Source: Nocardia alni (GTDB lineage: Bacteria > Actinomycetota > Actinomycetes > Mycobacteriales > Mycobacteriaceae). From it: DNA of 64,000 nucleotides. The DNA lies in the NCBI RefSeq assembly GCF_019038435.1, contig NZ_JAGPOX010000033.1:1-64000 (forward strand). The letters are read 5' to 3'. Shown piece by piece: positions 1 through 8,739 of the stretch (positions are counted from its first letter, which is position 1; the number at the start of each line of letters is the position of its first letter). The notes under the pieces were generated by a model. The model was given only the letters and a program-made list of their open reading frames with translations. It had not been told where the DNA came from and did not search any database. The translations under genes were made by a program, and so were the position numbers.

Positions 1-303
1 GAATGCGTCCAAGCCGTCGAACAGGGCCGCGCCGACGCCTACGTCCTGGACCAAGCACTACTACTGGGCGATGTATACCGCGAACCCGACAAGGTCAAAG
101 TAGTCGGCCAGCCGTTCACCACCGAGCTCTACGGCATCGGCGTCCCACTCGACCACCCGGAAATGAAGACCTTCGTAGACAACTGGCTGAAGAAGATCGA
201 AACCGACGGCGAGTGGACCGAGCTCTGGCAGGCCACCGTCGGCGCCACGCTCCAGGGCGCCGCACCCGCGCCACCCGCCATCGGTTCGGCCTCGGGTAGT
301 TGA
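1..303 (+). CDS. Amino acid ABC transporter substrate-binding protein, C-terminal part
   Basis: The first 100 codons read open in frame 1 from the window edge to a TGA at 301. The residues (QGRADAYVLDQALL, then QPFTTELYGIGVP, then FVDNWLKKIETDGEWTELW) match the C-terminal lobe of family 3 periplasmic binding proteins of the glutamate/polar amino acid type, where a D-x-x-L stretch and the 'YGIGV' strand line the ligand cleft. The gene lies just upstream of two permeases on the same strand, so it is the binding protein of that importer. The N-terminus, signal peptide and the ATPase gene must lie before the window. The last 15 residues are Ala/Pro/Ser-rich tail. Substrate is inferred from the family only. 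Confidence 0.85.
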   Translation, partial: ECVQAVEQGRADAYVLDQALLLGDVYREPDKVKVVGQPFTTELYGIGVPLDHPEMKTFVDNWLKKIETDGEWTELWQATVGATLQGAAPAPPAIGSASGS

Positions 304-435
304 TCCGCCATCTCGCAATGGGATTCGTGCTGTCCCTGCCGGAATTCATGAGGGGATTCCGGCAAGGGTGCGCCGGGCCGGCCGGATACGAGACGACCAA
401 CAGCACTGCGGTGCTTACGAAGTAGGAGTTGGAAT

Positions 436-456
436 ATGACAGAGGTGCCCAAATGA
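436..456 (+). other. Possible 6-codon upstream ORF overlapping the permease start
   Basis: An ATG at 436 follows an AGGAG at 424-428 with good spacing and encodes MTEVPK before a TGA that overlaps the ATG of the permease at 453 (ATGA). It could be a coupling mini-ORF, or chance. A TTG at 429 would instead extend the permease by eight residues in its own frame. Confidence 0.3.
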
Positions 457-1082
457 GCTGGACGGCCCTGGGTTCGGCGCTCGAGCGCACACTCGGCCTG
501 ATCGTGCTGACCTATATCGGCGCGCTGGCACTGGGCATCGTGCTGGCGGTCTTCCGGATCAGCCCGGTACCACCACTACGCGCCGCGGCCACCGCCTACG
601 TCACGATCTTCCGCAACGTGCCACTGCTGGTCCTGCTGGTGCTGTTCACCTTCGGCCTGCCCAACGTGGGCCTGCTCATCCCCCTGTTCTACAACGCCGC
701 ACTCGCCATGGCCCTCTACTGGGCCGCGTTCATCTGCGAGGTGGTACGCAGCGGCGTGCGTACCGTCCCGCGCGGCCAGATCGAAGCCGCCCGCGCCCTG
801 GGCCTGACTTTCGGCCAATCCCTCACGCGGGTGGTACTCCCCCAGGCGCTGCGATCCATGGTCCAACCCCTGGCCAACATCTTCATCGGCTCGGCGCTCA
901 GCACCGCCCTGGCCGCCGCGGCGGGCGTCACCGAACTCACTTTCTGGTACCAGCAACAGGCCAATCTCGGCGGTCAGCCGCTGACCGCCTTCGCGGTGGT
1001 CACGGCGATCTACGTGGCGATCACGCTCACCGCGGGACTGGTCGCCGGGCGCGTCGAACGAAAGGTGGCGATCCTGCGATGA
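453..1082 (+). CDS. Amino acid ABC transporter permease (GluC/HisM type)
   Basis: A 209-residue inner-membrane permease of the HisMQ/GlnP type. It has an N-terminal segment with 'LALGIVLAVFRISPVP', several hydrophobic helices, and the cytoplasmic EAA loop that docks to the ATPase (EAARALGLTFGQSLTRVVLPQALR). The 'FRNVPLLVLL' stretch is typical of glutamate and polar amino acid permeases. I chose ATG 453 because AGAGG lies at a good distance upstream; TTG 429 is the alternative. The stop overlaps the start of the next permease (ATGA at 1079-1082), so the two are translated together and should form the heterodimeric channel fed by the binding protein ending at 303. Confidence 0.88.
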   Translation: MSWTALGSALERTLGLIVLTYIGALALGIVLAVFRISPVPPLRAAATAYVTIFRNVPLLVLLVLFTFGLPNVGLLIPLFYNAALAMALYWAAFICEVVRSGVRTVPRGQIEAARALGLTFGQSLTRVVLPQALRSMVQPLANIFIGSALSTALAAAAGVTELTFWYQQQANLGGQPLTAFAVVTAIYVAITLTAGLVAGRVERKVAILR

Positions 1083-1930
1083 CGACCATCACGACCGACC
1101 AACGACCACGACCCGGCGGCAAGGCTCGCGCGACTCCCGCACGCCCCCAAGATATTCTGTTCGACCTGCCCGGACCGCGCGCCCGCCGCCGGATCCGTAT
1201 CGCCACCGCGCTCTCACTCCTGGCGCTCGCCGCACTGGCCGCCTTCGTGATACGCCAGTTCGCCGCACACGGCCAGCTCGACGCCAGCCAGTGGCGCTCC
1301 TACACACTGTGGCCGATTGACAACTATCTGCTCGGCGGCGCGGAAAGCACCCTGCTGGTCACCGTTGTCGCCGCGGCGCTGGCCTTCCCCTTCGGCGCCG
1401 CCCTGGCCCTGATGCGACTGGGCCGCAGTCGAATACCCCGATTCCTCGCCCGCGGCTACACCGAACTGTTCCGCGCGTTGCCGCTGCTGTTGCTGCTGTA
1501 CCTGTTCTTGTTCGGCCTGCCCCGCCTCGGCCTGACCCTCTCGCCGTTCTGGCAGCTCGTGGTCCCCATCGCGCTGACCAACGCCGCCGTGGTCGCCGAA
1601 CTCGTCCGCGCCGGCGTGGCGGCACTGGATCGCGGACAGGGCGAAGCCGCGGCGAGCCTGGGCCTGTCGCACTGGCAGTCGATGCGCTATGTCGTTCTCC
1701 CCCAGGCGATTCGACGCCTGGTCCCCGCACTGGTCAGCCAGCTCGTGCGACTGCTGAAGGACTCCACTCTCGGCTATGTCGTCAGCTACCTCGAACTACT
1801 CCACCGAGCCCAGGTGCTCGGCGAATACAACCACACCGTCCTGTCCGCCTACCTCGTCGCCGCAGCAGTCTTCGTCGTGGTCAACGTCGGCCTGGGGAAC
1901 GTCGCCGACCGGCTCGAACGCCGCATCTGA
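1079..1930 (+). CDS. Amino acid ABC transporter permease (GluD type)
   Basis: The second permease of the importer, 283 residues, starting at an ATG that overlaps the previous stop. It has a basic cytoplasmic N-terminus of about 45 residues, then hydrophobic helices and a clear EAA loop (EAAASLGLSHWQSMRYVVLPQAIR). 'ELFRALPLLLLLYLFLFGLP' is the second membrane region typical of GluD. The longer N-terminus than GluC matches the known GluC/GluD pair of corynebacteria. No ATP-binding gene follows, so the ATPase is presumably encoded upstream of the window as in gluABCD. Substrate (glutamate) is inferred, not shown. Confidence 0.88.
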   Translation: MTTITTDQRPRPGGKARATPARPQDILFDLPGPRARRRIRIATALSLLALAALAAFVIRQFAAHGQLDASQWRSYTLWPIDNYLLGGAESTLLVTVVAAALAFPFGAALALMRLGRSRIPRFLARGYTELFRALPLLLLLYLFLFGLPRLGLTLSPFWQLVVPIALTNAAVVAELVRAGVAALDRGQGEAAASLGLSHWQSMRYVVLPQAIRRLVPALVSQLVRLLKDSTLGYVVSYLELLHRAQVLGEYNHTVLSAYLVAAAVFVVVNVGLGNVADRLERRI

Positions 1931-1985
1931 TCGCTCCCCTGACACCGCATCCCTGTATCTGCCGCTCGGAAAGGTCCTCCCCGCC

Positions 1986-2720
1986 ATGTGTCGTCTACTC
2001 GGCGTGGTCACACGAGCCCCCAGCCCGCTGACCGACACCCTCTCCGATGTGCTCGAGCCGTTCACCGCACAGTCTCGCGAGCACGCCGACGGCTGGGGCG
2101 TCGCCGCCTGGCACGGCGGTGAGCCCGTCGTCAGCCGGGGCGTCGAGCCCGCGCACGCCAGCCTCGCCTACCGCGCCGCGCTGGCCGCGCCCAGCGACGC
2201 CGCCCTGCTGCACATACGCATGGCGTCCCCCGGCCTACCGGTCGAGTTGCGCAATACACACCCATTCACGATGGGCGCCTTGGCCTTTGCGCACAACGGC
2301 TTCTTCTCCCCCAGAGAGGCGCTGGACGACCTGATCGATCCGGAGATCCTCGCCGGGGCGGTCGGCGACACCGATTCGGAGCGGTACTTCCTGCGGGTGC
2401 TCACCCGGCTGCGCGGCCAGGACCGGGATCCGGTGGACGCCATCGCCCGGACAGCGGCCGACATCCGGGCCCGGGCCTCCTTCGGCAGCCTCAACTGCCT
2501 GCTGCTGACCGAGGACGCGCTGTACGCGTACGCCGAGGAAGATCCGGAGTCCGAGGTGAGTCGCCGCCGCGGCCCGCAATTCTTCCGCATGCACTACCGC
2601 GTCGGACCGTCGGCGGCGATGGTCGCGTCCCAGGGAATCCCCACGGATGGGTGGCAACTGCTCCCATACGGCCGGGTCCTGCAAATACGGCGCGGTGACC
2701 TGCGCGTTTCCATACACTGA
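1986..2720 (+). CDS. Class II glutamine amidotransferase (YafJ/EgtC-like)
   Basis: The protein begins Met-Cys-Arg-Leu-Leu-Gly, placing the N-terminal nucleophile Cys2 of Ntn-type glutamine amidotransferases directly after the initiator; this fixes the start at ATG 1986 although the frame is open upstream. Further family marks are 'HADGWGVAAW', the substrate-binding 'LLHIRMAS', 'NTHPF' and 'FAHNGFF'. It is 244 residues, a stand-alone GATase domain without synthetase. Relatives include EgtC, which hydrolyses the gamma-glutamyl bond in ergothioneine synthesis, but no other egt gene is nearby, so the substrate is unknown. It lies 55 bp after the permease operon on the same strand. Confidence 0.85.
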   Translation: MCRLLGVVTRAPSPLTDTLSDVLEPFTAQSREHADGWGVAAWHGGEPVVSRGVEPAHASLAYRAALAAPSDAALLHIRMASPGLPVELRNTHPFTMGALAFAHNGFFSPREALDDLIDPEILAGAVGDTDSERYFLRVLTRLRGQDRDPVDAIARTAADIRARASFGSLNCLLLTEDALYAYAEEDPESEVSRRRGPQFFRMHYRVGPSAAMVASQGIPTDGWQLLPYGRVLQIRRGDLRVSIH

Positions 2721-2835
2721 TCCCCCTGGACGGTCATGTCCGGATCTGTGGGATGGTTGTCGTTCTCCGCAGTGTGCTGGAGCGGCCCCGAGGACAAGAC
2801 TGGAGTCAGTCGATTCCACGGAGAGGGAGCACATC

Positions 2836-3474
2836 ATGACCGAAATCATTGCCGGAGTGAGCATTCCGGAGACCGATCTGGTCCGGGAGGCGACCGCGCT
2901 CGTCCGCGAGGCGGCCGACGAGACGCTGTTCAACCATTCCCGCCGGGTATTCCTGTGGGGCTCACTGAAAGCCGCCGCGCGCGGGCTGGACGTCGACCCG
3001 GAACTCGCCTATGTGGGCGGGATGTTCCACGATCTGGGCCTGACCGCGAAGTACGCCAGTAAGGACCGCCGCTTCGAACTCGACGGCGCCGAGGCCGCAC
3101 GTTCATTCCTGCTGCGCCACGGGCGTTCGGAGTCCGACGCCCGGAACGTCTGGCTGGCCATCGCCCTGCACACCACTCCCGAAGTGCCACTGCATCTTCC
3201 GCCGGAGGTAGCCGTGGTGACCCTGGGTGTGGAAACCGACGTGCTCGGACTGGACCTGGACGAGATCACCGCCGGCCGGCGTGCCGAAGTCGTTGCCGCC
3301 CACCCGCGCCCGGATTTCAAGAACCGTATCCTGCGGGCCTTCTACGACGGCATGGCGGACCGACCCGACACCACCTTCGGGACGATGAACGACGACGTGC
3401 TGGCGCATTTCGATCCGACGTTCCAGCGCAAGGATTTCGTCGAGGTCATCCGGGGCAACGCCTGGCCGGAGTGA
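2836..3474 (+). CDS. HD-domain metal-dependent phosphohydrolase-like protein
   Basis: A 212-residue protein with the HD-domain order: 'FNHSRRVFLWG' (first His), 'YVGGMFHDLGLT' (the His-Asp pair) and a later 'IALHT' His and an Asp further on, which would bind one or two metal ions. The arrangement is like cyanamide hydratase-related HD proteins of actinomycetes and fungi rather than nucleotide-signalling HD enzymes. Start ATG 2836 follows GAGAGGGAG; the frame is open further upstream but without a better ribosome site. It is monocistronic between an amidotransferase and a LysR gene. The true reaction cannot be named. Confidence 0.8.
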   Translation: MTEIIAGVSIPETDLVREATALVREAADETLFNHSRRVFLWGSLKAAARGLDVDPELAYVGGMFHDLGLTAKYASKDRRFELDGAEAARSFLLRHGRSESDARNVWLAIALHTTPEVPLHLPPEVAVVTLGVETDVLGLDLDEITAGRRAEVVAAHPRPDFKNRILRAFYDGMADRPDTTFGTMNDDVLAHFDPTFQRKDFVEVIRGNAWPE

Positions 3475-3581
3475 CGCGCACGGCCGGCGCCGCGCTACCA
3501 TCATCGAATCTGATAACGCCATGCATGAAATGACGACTTGTGATATCAGCATGCTCGGATCGCATGGCCAGGAGGCGCGTG

Positions 3582-4622
3582 ATGGACTTCAAACAACTCA
3601 AGGCACTGGTGACGGTCGCCGAGGTCGGCAGCGTGACCCGCGCGGCGGAACTGCTGCACCTGGTGCAACCGGCGGTGACCCGCCAGATCCGCACGCTGGA
3701 AACCGAGCTCGGCGTGGAGTTGTTCGAGCGCACCCGATACGGCATGCGTCCCACCGAGGCCGGGGCGACGATGGCCGAACGAGCAGCGCGCGCACTGCGA
3801 GAACTCGAACGCGCCCAGGCCGAGATCCGGCCCGATCCGCAGGCGGTGCGCGGCATCGTCAGCGTCGGACTGCTGGAGAGCACCGCCGACCTGCTCACCG
3901 ACGCCCTGGTCGACGCGATGGTTCGGAGCCATCCGGGCATCGAATTGCGGATCGTCACGGGATATTCCGGACATCTGCAACGCTGGCTGGACGACGGCGA
4001 CGTGGACCTGAGCCTGCTCTACAACCTCACCGGAACGCCTTCGCTGAACGTGACCCCCCTGGCCCGCGAACAACTCTGGGCGGTCGCTCCCCCCGACGCC
4101 GGCCTGCGCGCCGACCGCCCGGTGCCACTGCGGGAGTTCGCCGCCCACCGGGTGGTGATGCCCACACCCGGGCACGGTCTGCGAGTGCTCATCGACGCCG
4201 CGGCCCGGCGCCGGGGAGTCGCCTTCCAGATCAGCGTCCAAACCAATTCGATGCGCCAGCAGATGCGTTTGATGCTCGCCGGTCACGGCTGGACCATCCT
4301 GCCCGCCGTCGGCATCGCCGCCGAGGTAGCCGCAGGGCTGGTCAGCGCCGCCCCGCTGTGCGAGCCCGAGATCCGGCGAATGCTGGTCCTCGGCGTGCCG
4401 CGACCGGGCCGCATACCCCTGGCCTCCGAGGTCGTCGCCCAGCAACTCACCCGCCTGGTGCGCGCGGAAGTCCGTGCGGGCCATTGGCCCTCGGCCGGCT
4501 TGCCGGACGAAACACCCACCGCCCGCGAACCGGCCGTGACGACGGCCGCCGACCGAATATCGCCGGCGGAAATTCAACCGAGCCGTTTCTCGAAACAGAT
4601 GGACAAAGGAACCACCTCATAG
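3582..4622 (+). CDS. LysR-family transcriptional regulator
   Basis: A 346-residue LysR protein. The N-terminal winged helix (residues 1-60: MDFKQLKALVTVAEVGSVTR...LLHLVQPAVTRQIRTLE) is followed by the two-lobed effector domain. Start ATG 3582 has GGAGG six bases upstream. It resembles the Nac/Cbl/CynR branch. There is no divergent target gene; the preceding HD gene is on the same strand, so it may act elsewhere or on itself. The 3' end overlaps the convergent GNAT gene tail to tail by 49 bp (4574-4622), so the C-terminal tail is shared on both strands. Confidence 0.88.
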   Translation: MDFKQLKALVTVAEVGSVTRAAELLHLVQPAVTRQIRTLETELGVELFERTRYGMRPTEAGATMAERAARALRELERAQAEIRPDPQAVRGIVSVGLLESTADLLTDALVDAMVRSHPGIELRIVTGYSGHLQRWLDDGDVDLSLLYNLTGTPSLNVTPLAREQLWAVAPPDAGLRADRPVPLREFAAHRVVMPTPGHGLRVLIDAAARRRGVAFQISVQTNSMRQQMRLMLAGHGWTILPAVGIAAEVAAGLVSAAPLCEPEIRRMLVLGVPRPGRIPLASEVVAQQLTRLVRAEVRAGHWPSAGLPDETPTAREPAVTTAADRISPAEIQPSRFSKQMDKGTTS

Positions 4623-5062
4623 GGCGGGAAAATCGGAATGCGGCGGTACCCCGCTCGCTCGTAGAGGCCGATCGCCTCGGGCTGCCTTTCCCCGGTTTGC
4701 AGGATCACCCTCGCCTCGTGCCGTTGCCTGGCCGCCGCCTCGAGCGCCGACAGCAGACTGCCGGCCACGCCTCGACCCCGATGACCCGGGCGCACGAACA
4801 TACGCTTGACCTCCAGCCCGACGCTGCCGACCCGCAGCGCCGCGTGACCGATCGGCGGCCCTGCATCCGGCTCGTAAACCAGATAGGTCACGACAACCGT
4901 GTGGGGATCCACCGAAAGCGCCTGTCCGCCATCGCCGATCTCGACGTCCCGGTAGCGAGGAGCGAGCTCCGCGTCCATCTCACCACGCAGCAGGATCGCA
5001 TCCGGATGATCCCACTCCACATCGACGACCCGCAGCGTCGGTCGACTTTCCTTCTGCCCCAT
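4574..5062 (-). CDS. GNAT-family N-acetyltransferase
   Basis: A 162-residue GNAT protein. The acetyl-CoA pyrophosphate-binding loop is 'RPGHRGRGVAGSLL' (motif A, Q/RxxGxG/A) preceded by the beta-strand 'LEVKRMFV', and 'AIGLYERAGYRRI' is the usual C-terminal motif B. No substrate can be named. It converges on the LysR gene, overlapping it by 49 bp, with no obvious terminator between them. Confidence 0.85.
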   Translation of the reverse strand: MGQKESRPTLRVVDVEWDHPDAILLRGEMDAELAPRYRDVEIGDGGQALSVDPHTVVVTYLVYEPDAGPPIGHAALRVGSVGLEVKRMFVRPGHRGRGVAGSLLSALEAAARQRHEARVILQTGERQPEAIGLYERAGYRRIPIFPPYEVVPLSICFEKRLG

Positions 5063-5449
5063 GAATATTCATGCTACTTCCAGCCGCAACGAGCTGAAAG
5101 ACTTTGGCTCGCAATGATTTCAGCTTCGACACGATGAGGCTCCGCGCCCTACCCACAACCCGGAACCGCTTCGGCACCATGATCGTAACGTGTTTGAAAT
5201 GACTCGATACGGGTATCACCGATAAATGACCGAGACAGCGAGGTCCGGCCATATATCACGACATATGTGCCGTATTTCGTGTCGGGTCGATGACTGCTGA
5301 CTGCGCGGACGAGTTTACTGAAGGGCGGTTACCATCGCAGCTATCGATTGATATGACGGCGTTCGCGGATGCTCACGCACCCGCGGGTCGCCGCTGTCCA
5401 GCCGCACTCGAGATCGGAAGCCGAGACCAGAAATGGGAGGGGAGCAGAT
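5063..5449. other. Intergenic region upstream of the ATP-grasp operon
   Basis: 387 bp between the divergent GNAT and ATP-grasp genes. It must hold both promoters. It is less GC-rich than its flanks. I see no convincing -35/-10 pair, palindrome or small gene. The frame of the ATP-grasp gene is open back to an ATG at 5369, but that ATG has no ribosome site. Confidence 0.4.
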
Positions 5450-6697
5450 TTGTCGATTTCAGCAAATGAATCGAAGAATCGAGACCCGGACAAAGGTTAT
5501 ATTGCACTACTGGGCTGGAGCCTGAACGCGATAGAAGCGGTGGACCGTTTCGACCGGCGCTATATCGTCGTGGCTCCCGAGTGGGCGGAAGATTACTGCG
5601 CAGAACACAACATACCCTACATCTCGTGGAATTTCGAGCGTCTGAACGATCGTTCGATGGAGATTGCGACGACCCTGCACGAGATGGGCGTCGACGTCGC
5701 CATCCCGATCTTCGAGGAAACCGTCGAATGGGCAGGCGCGATCAACTCGGTGCTGCTCGGCAATCCCCGGCTGCTCGGCCAGGCGATGCTGTTACGCGAC
5801 AAATCCTTGATGAAACGTCGCGCGCAGCTCGGCGGTATCCGAGTGGGCATCTTCGAGGAGGCGCACGAACGTGAAGACGTCATCCGCTTCCTGAAGCGGG
5901 TCAACCAGACCCTGCTCAAGCTCGACGGCGACCCCAACGATCCGATCCACGTCAAGGCCTTCGACAAGGCCGGATGCCTCGGGCATCGGGTGATCCGCAC
6001 CCCCGACGACATCGATTCGATACCCGACGAAGAGTTCCCAGTCCTGATGGAATCGCATCTGGACGGCTGGGAGTTCGCGGTCGAGGCCTGGGTACACAAC
6101 GGCAAGATCTGCTTCTTGAACATCTCGGAGTACGTGACGCTCGGATATTCGGTATTCGTACCCGCCACGCCGGAACTCGAGAAGTACCGGCCGGAGATCA
6201 CCAGGCAGATCGAAAAGCTGATAAAGACGTTCGACATCGAATTCGGATTCGTCCATCCCGAGTATTTCGTCACCAGCGACGGTGAGATGTACTTCGGTGA
6301 GGTCGCCTACCGTCCACCGGGGTTCAACGTGTTCGAACTCCTGGAGCGGGCCTACGGATTCAATGCCTATCACGGACTGGTTCTGGCATTCGACCCGAAG
6401 GCGACCCAGGAGGAGATCGACGCGTTCTTCCCGAAGGAGGTCGTGGACGCCAAGGGACACGCGGGCAGCTTCGGGGTTTATCCGCGGCGGCGAGTGGTTA
6501 GTCAGCTGAGCATACCGGCCGAGACGGAAGACCATGACTACTTCGAATCGCACGAACTCAATGCACCCATGGTGGAAAAAGTCACCAAACGGACGGCCTT
6601 CGGAACCCACTGGGGACTTCTGTACTTCTACGGTGAGGACCCGTACACTCTGCGGGACTTGCTGAAACGGCAGGAGGAGCTGGACTTCTACGTCTAG
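5450..6697 (+). CDS. ATP-grasp domain ligase, partner of the next gene
   Basis: A 415-residue protein with an N-terminal pre-ATP-grasp Rossmann-like part (about 15-105), the ATP-grasp core (about 110-300) and a C-terminal extension. Visible marks are the ATP-contacting Lys in 'RDKSLMK' (about 118) and 'IHVKA' (169), the 'ESHLDGWEFAVEAWV' strand (201-215), and the metal- and substrate-binding 'EYFVTSDGEMYFGEV' with 'YRPPGFN' (271-293). The family joins a carboxylate to an amine or thiol through an acyl phosphate; the substrates here are unknown. TTG 5450 is chosen because a very strong GGGAGGGGAG lies just upstream at 5435-5444; ATG 5369 is the alternative. It is followed 47 bp later by a large protein with a papain-like pattern, and the two probably form one unit. 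Confidence 0.8.
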   Translation: MSISANESKNRDPDKGYIALLGWSLNAIEAVDRFDRRYIVVAPEWAEDYCAEHNIPYISWNFERLNDRSMEIATTLHEMGVDVAIPIFEETVEWAGAINSVLLGNPRLLGQAMLLRDKSLMKRRAQLGGIRVGIFEEAHEREDVIRFLKRVNQTLLKLDGDPNDPIHVKAFDKAGCLGHRVIRTPDDIDSIPDEEFPVLMESHLDGWEFAVEAWVHNGKICFLNISEYVTLGYSVFVPATPELEKYRPEITRQIEKLIKTFDIEFGFVHPEYFVTSDGEMYFGEVAYRPPGFNVFELLERAYGFNAYHGLVLAFDPKATQEEIDAFFPKEVVDAKGHAGSFGVYPRRRVVSQLSIPAETEDHDYFESHELNAPMVEKVTKRTAFGTHWGLLYFYGEDPYTLRDLLKRQEELDFYV

Positions 6698-6744
6698 TAC
6701 GATTGGATAATTCCGGCGGTGACAGCGCGGGAGAGGGAATTGGA

Positions 6745-8730
6745 TTGAAGCCCACCGGTGGAGACGTGACAACTCTGGACAAACGCCTTGCTGGGCTGGA
6801 TGACGCGATCGAGTCTCTCGCGAATACCAGCGATTTCGGCAAGCAACTCAAGCTGGCCAGGGTCTTCAGTGCACTGCGGCGGTTGCTGGTACTCCCCGGG
6901 GGGTGCGCGGCAGTCCGGACACGAGCGGCCCGATTGGACGCCGCCGGTCTGTTCCTCGGTACGGACTGGGCAACTCCGCAAATCCTCGTTCCGGCGCTCA
7001 GCACCGGTTCCCTGCTCAGCCCCAACGTGGACACGATGGTGCTGGAGACGGTGAGCGACCTGCGCCTGCTGGCCGTCGCCAAGGGCGAATACACGCACCC
7101 GGACGTGTCCGCCGAACATGCCCGCAATCACCTCACGCAGGTACTGGCGATCAACCTGTCCCTGCTGTTCTCACCGCCGACCGAAGCCCAGCGCGCACAA
7201 CAGGGAAGGATGACGACCGTGCCTCGCGAACTACTCGGCCACCTCGTCGAGGAGGTCGGGTACGAGAAGGTGCTCGAGAACCTCGTCGACGAGATCTGGC
7301 GAATCCTGCGGCAGCGCCCCATCCAGGTCGATTCGGTCAAACGGATGATCACGCAGATCGCCGTCGCCCGGACCAATCCGGATATCGATCTCGGCGCCAG
7401 CGGTCTGGGTGCGGACAGGCTCATCAGCAGCCTCTACAGCACCACCGAGGCCTGCCGGGAGGATCCGGGCGTCGATGTCTACCGGGGCCGGCTGGAATCG
7501 ATGGACGACAGCGCACTGCAGTCCGAGGCAACGGGATTCGCGCGCTCGATGCACGATACGGGCCTGGTTTCGCCGTACCACGCTGTCCTGCTGCGCTTGC
7601 TCGCGGACAAGAGCGACTACCTGCTCTCCGAGGCGATGGGCCTGTCCAGCACTGGACGTGACTGCCTGCTGTGCTACCACGAGTTGGTGCACGCGCTGAT
7701 CGATGCGGCCGTGCAGGTCGAGACGGCGCAGGGCATCTACGGGCTCGCGCTCATGCTGGAACGCGGCATTCTCTACCAGCCGCCGGTTGCCCCCGCCCTG
7801 TGGCGACAACTGTCACTTCACCTGTCGCAGCACGCACGGGAGCGGTTGACCGCGGTGTTCGGCCCGGTCCCCGATCCGCACACCCGGCTGCTGTCGGGCA
7901 TGCTCTCGATGCTGGGTCTGCCGTTGGGCGTCGGTCAGGGGGACAATCCGACGTGCCAGTCGGCCCGGGCGTTGTCGATGTGGGCGTACAACGATCCCGA
8001 CTATCTCCTGCAGACGCTGGCCTGGGCGGCACGGGACGACGAGATCGTCATGCATTTCGAGGGGCAGAGCATCTCGTCCCGGGACCTCGACGCGGGTGTC
8101 GCCGTCGCACTGCCGAACGATCTGGATCCGGTCTCGATGCTCGTTGTCCCGCACCTGGACCGGATCTACGCGGAGATGGGACGACGATGCATCGGTCGCG
8201 AGGGCGACCCGCACCGCTGGGTCAATCCCGAGTTCCACGGCTGGTGGTCCGGACGGGGGTTCCGTATCAACGTCGACGTGGCGACCGGGCAACTGATCGG
8301 GCTCGACGAGTTCATCAGGCACTTCTATGCCTGCTATCACCCTCTCTACAACGGCAACCAACCGCTGATTCACCCGCAACCGGCCGGTATCGCCGCCACC
8401 GACAGCGCTGCCCGCTTCGTCGGCTGGCACGCGATCACCGTGCTGCGAGTCAGTCTGGACCCCGAAGGAACAATGCGGGTCTACTTCTACAACCCCAACA
8501 ACGACAGCGGCCAGGACTGGGGCGACGGCGTGGTCGTCGGCACCGCCGGGCGCGGTGAACGATTCGGTGAAGCGTCGCTGCCCTTCGAGCAGTTCGCCTC
8601 ACGCCTGTACATCTTCCACCACGACCCCCTCGAATCCGGTGAACTGGCGGCGGTCGCCGCCGACGAACTCGATCGGGTCGTCGGCTACATGCGGCGCAGC
8701 TGGGGGGCGGACCGGATGTCGGCGGCGTAG
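6745..8730 (+). CDS. Large protein with a C-terminal papain-like cysteine peptidase pattern
   Basis: I do not recognise a named family. From TTG 6745 (GAGAGGGA upstream; TTG 6703 and GTG 6766 are alternatives) it is 661 residues, without signal peptide or membrane segment. Residues 1 to about 380 are helical and Leu-rich, and include a 'CLLCYHELVHAL' stretch. From about 390 the pattern is that of a papain-fold enzyme: 'GQGDNPTCQSARALSMWA' with Cys404 at the head of a helix after a Gln, 'GWHAITVLRV' with His562 starting a strand, and 'YFYNPNND' with Asn583, then 'QDWG'. The order Gln-Cys-His-Asn and the spacing fit a C39/transglutaminase-like fold. It follows the ATP-grasp gene, so it may cleave or transfer the product that the ligase makes. 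This is inference from residue order only. Confidence 0.65.
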   Translation: MKPTGGDVTTLDKRLAGLDDAIESLANTSDFGKQLKLARVFSALRRLLVLPGGCAAVRTRAARLDAAGLFLGTDWATPQILVPALSTGSLLSPNVDTMVLETVSDLRLLAVAKGEYTHPDVSAEHARNHLTQVLAINLSLLFSPPTEAQRAQQGRMTTVPRELLGHLVEEVGYEKVLENLVDEIWRILRQRPIQVDSVKRMITQIAVARTNPDIDLGASGLGADRLISSLYSTTEACREDPGVDVYRGRLESMDDSALQSEATGFARSMHDTGLVSPYHAVLLRLLADKSDYLLSEAMGLSSTGRDCLLCYHELVHALIDAAVQVETAQGIYGLALMLERGILYQPPVAPALWRQLSLHLSQHARERLTAVFGPVPDPHTRLLSGMLSMLGLPLGVGQGDNPTCQSARALSMWAYNDPDYLLQTLAWAARDDEIVMHFEGQSISSRDLDAGVAVALPNDLDPVSMLVVPHLDRIYAEMGRRCIGREGDPHRWVNPEFHGWWSGRGFRINVDVATGQLIGLDEFIRHFYACYHPLYNGNQPLIHPQPAGIAATDSAARFVGWHAITVLRVSLDPEGTMRVYFYNPNNDSGQDWGDGVVVGTAGRGERFGEASLPFEQFASRLYIFHHDPLESGELAAVAADELDRVVGYMRRSWGADRMSAA

Positions 8731-8739
8731 CCCCCTTCG

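Noticed and set aside
3521..5137. 538-codon plus-strand frame over LysR and GNAT genes
   Set aside because: It overlaps the LysR gene in another frame and is antisense to the GNAT gene; Arg/His/Pro-rich shadow.
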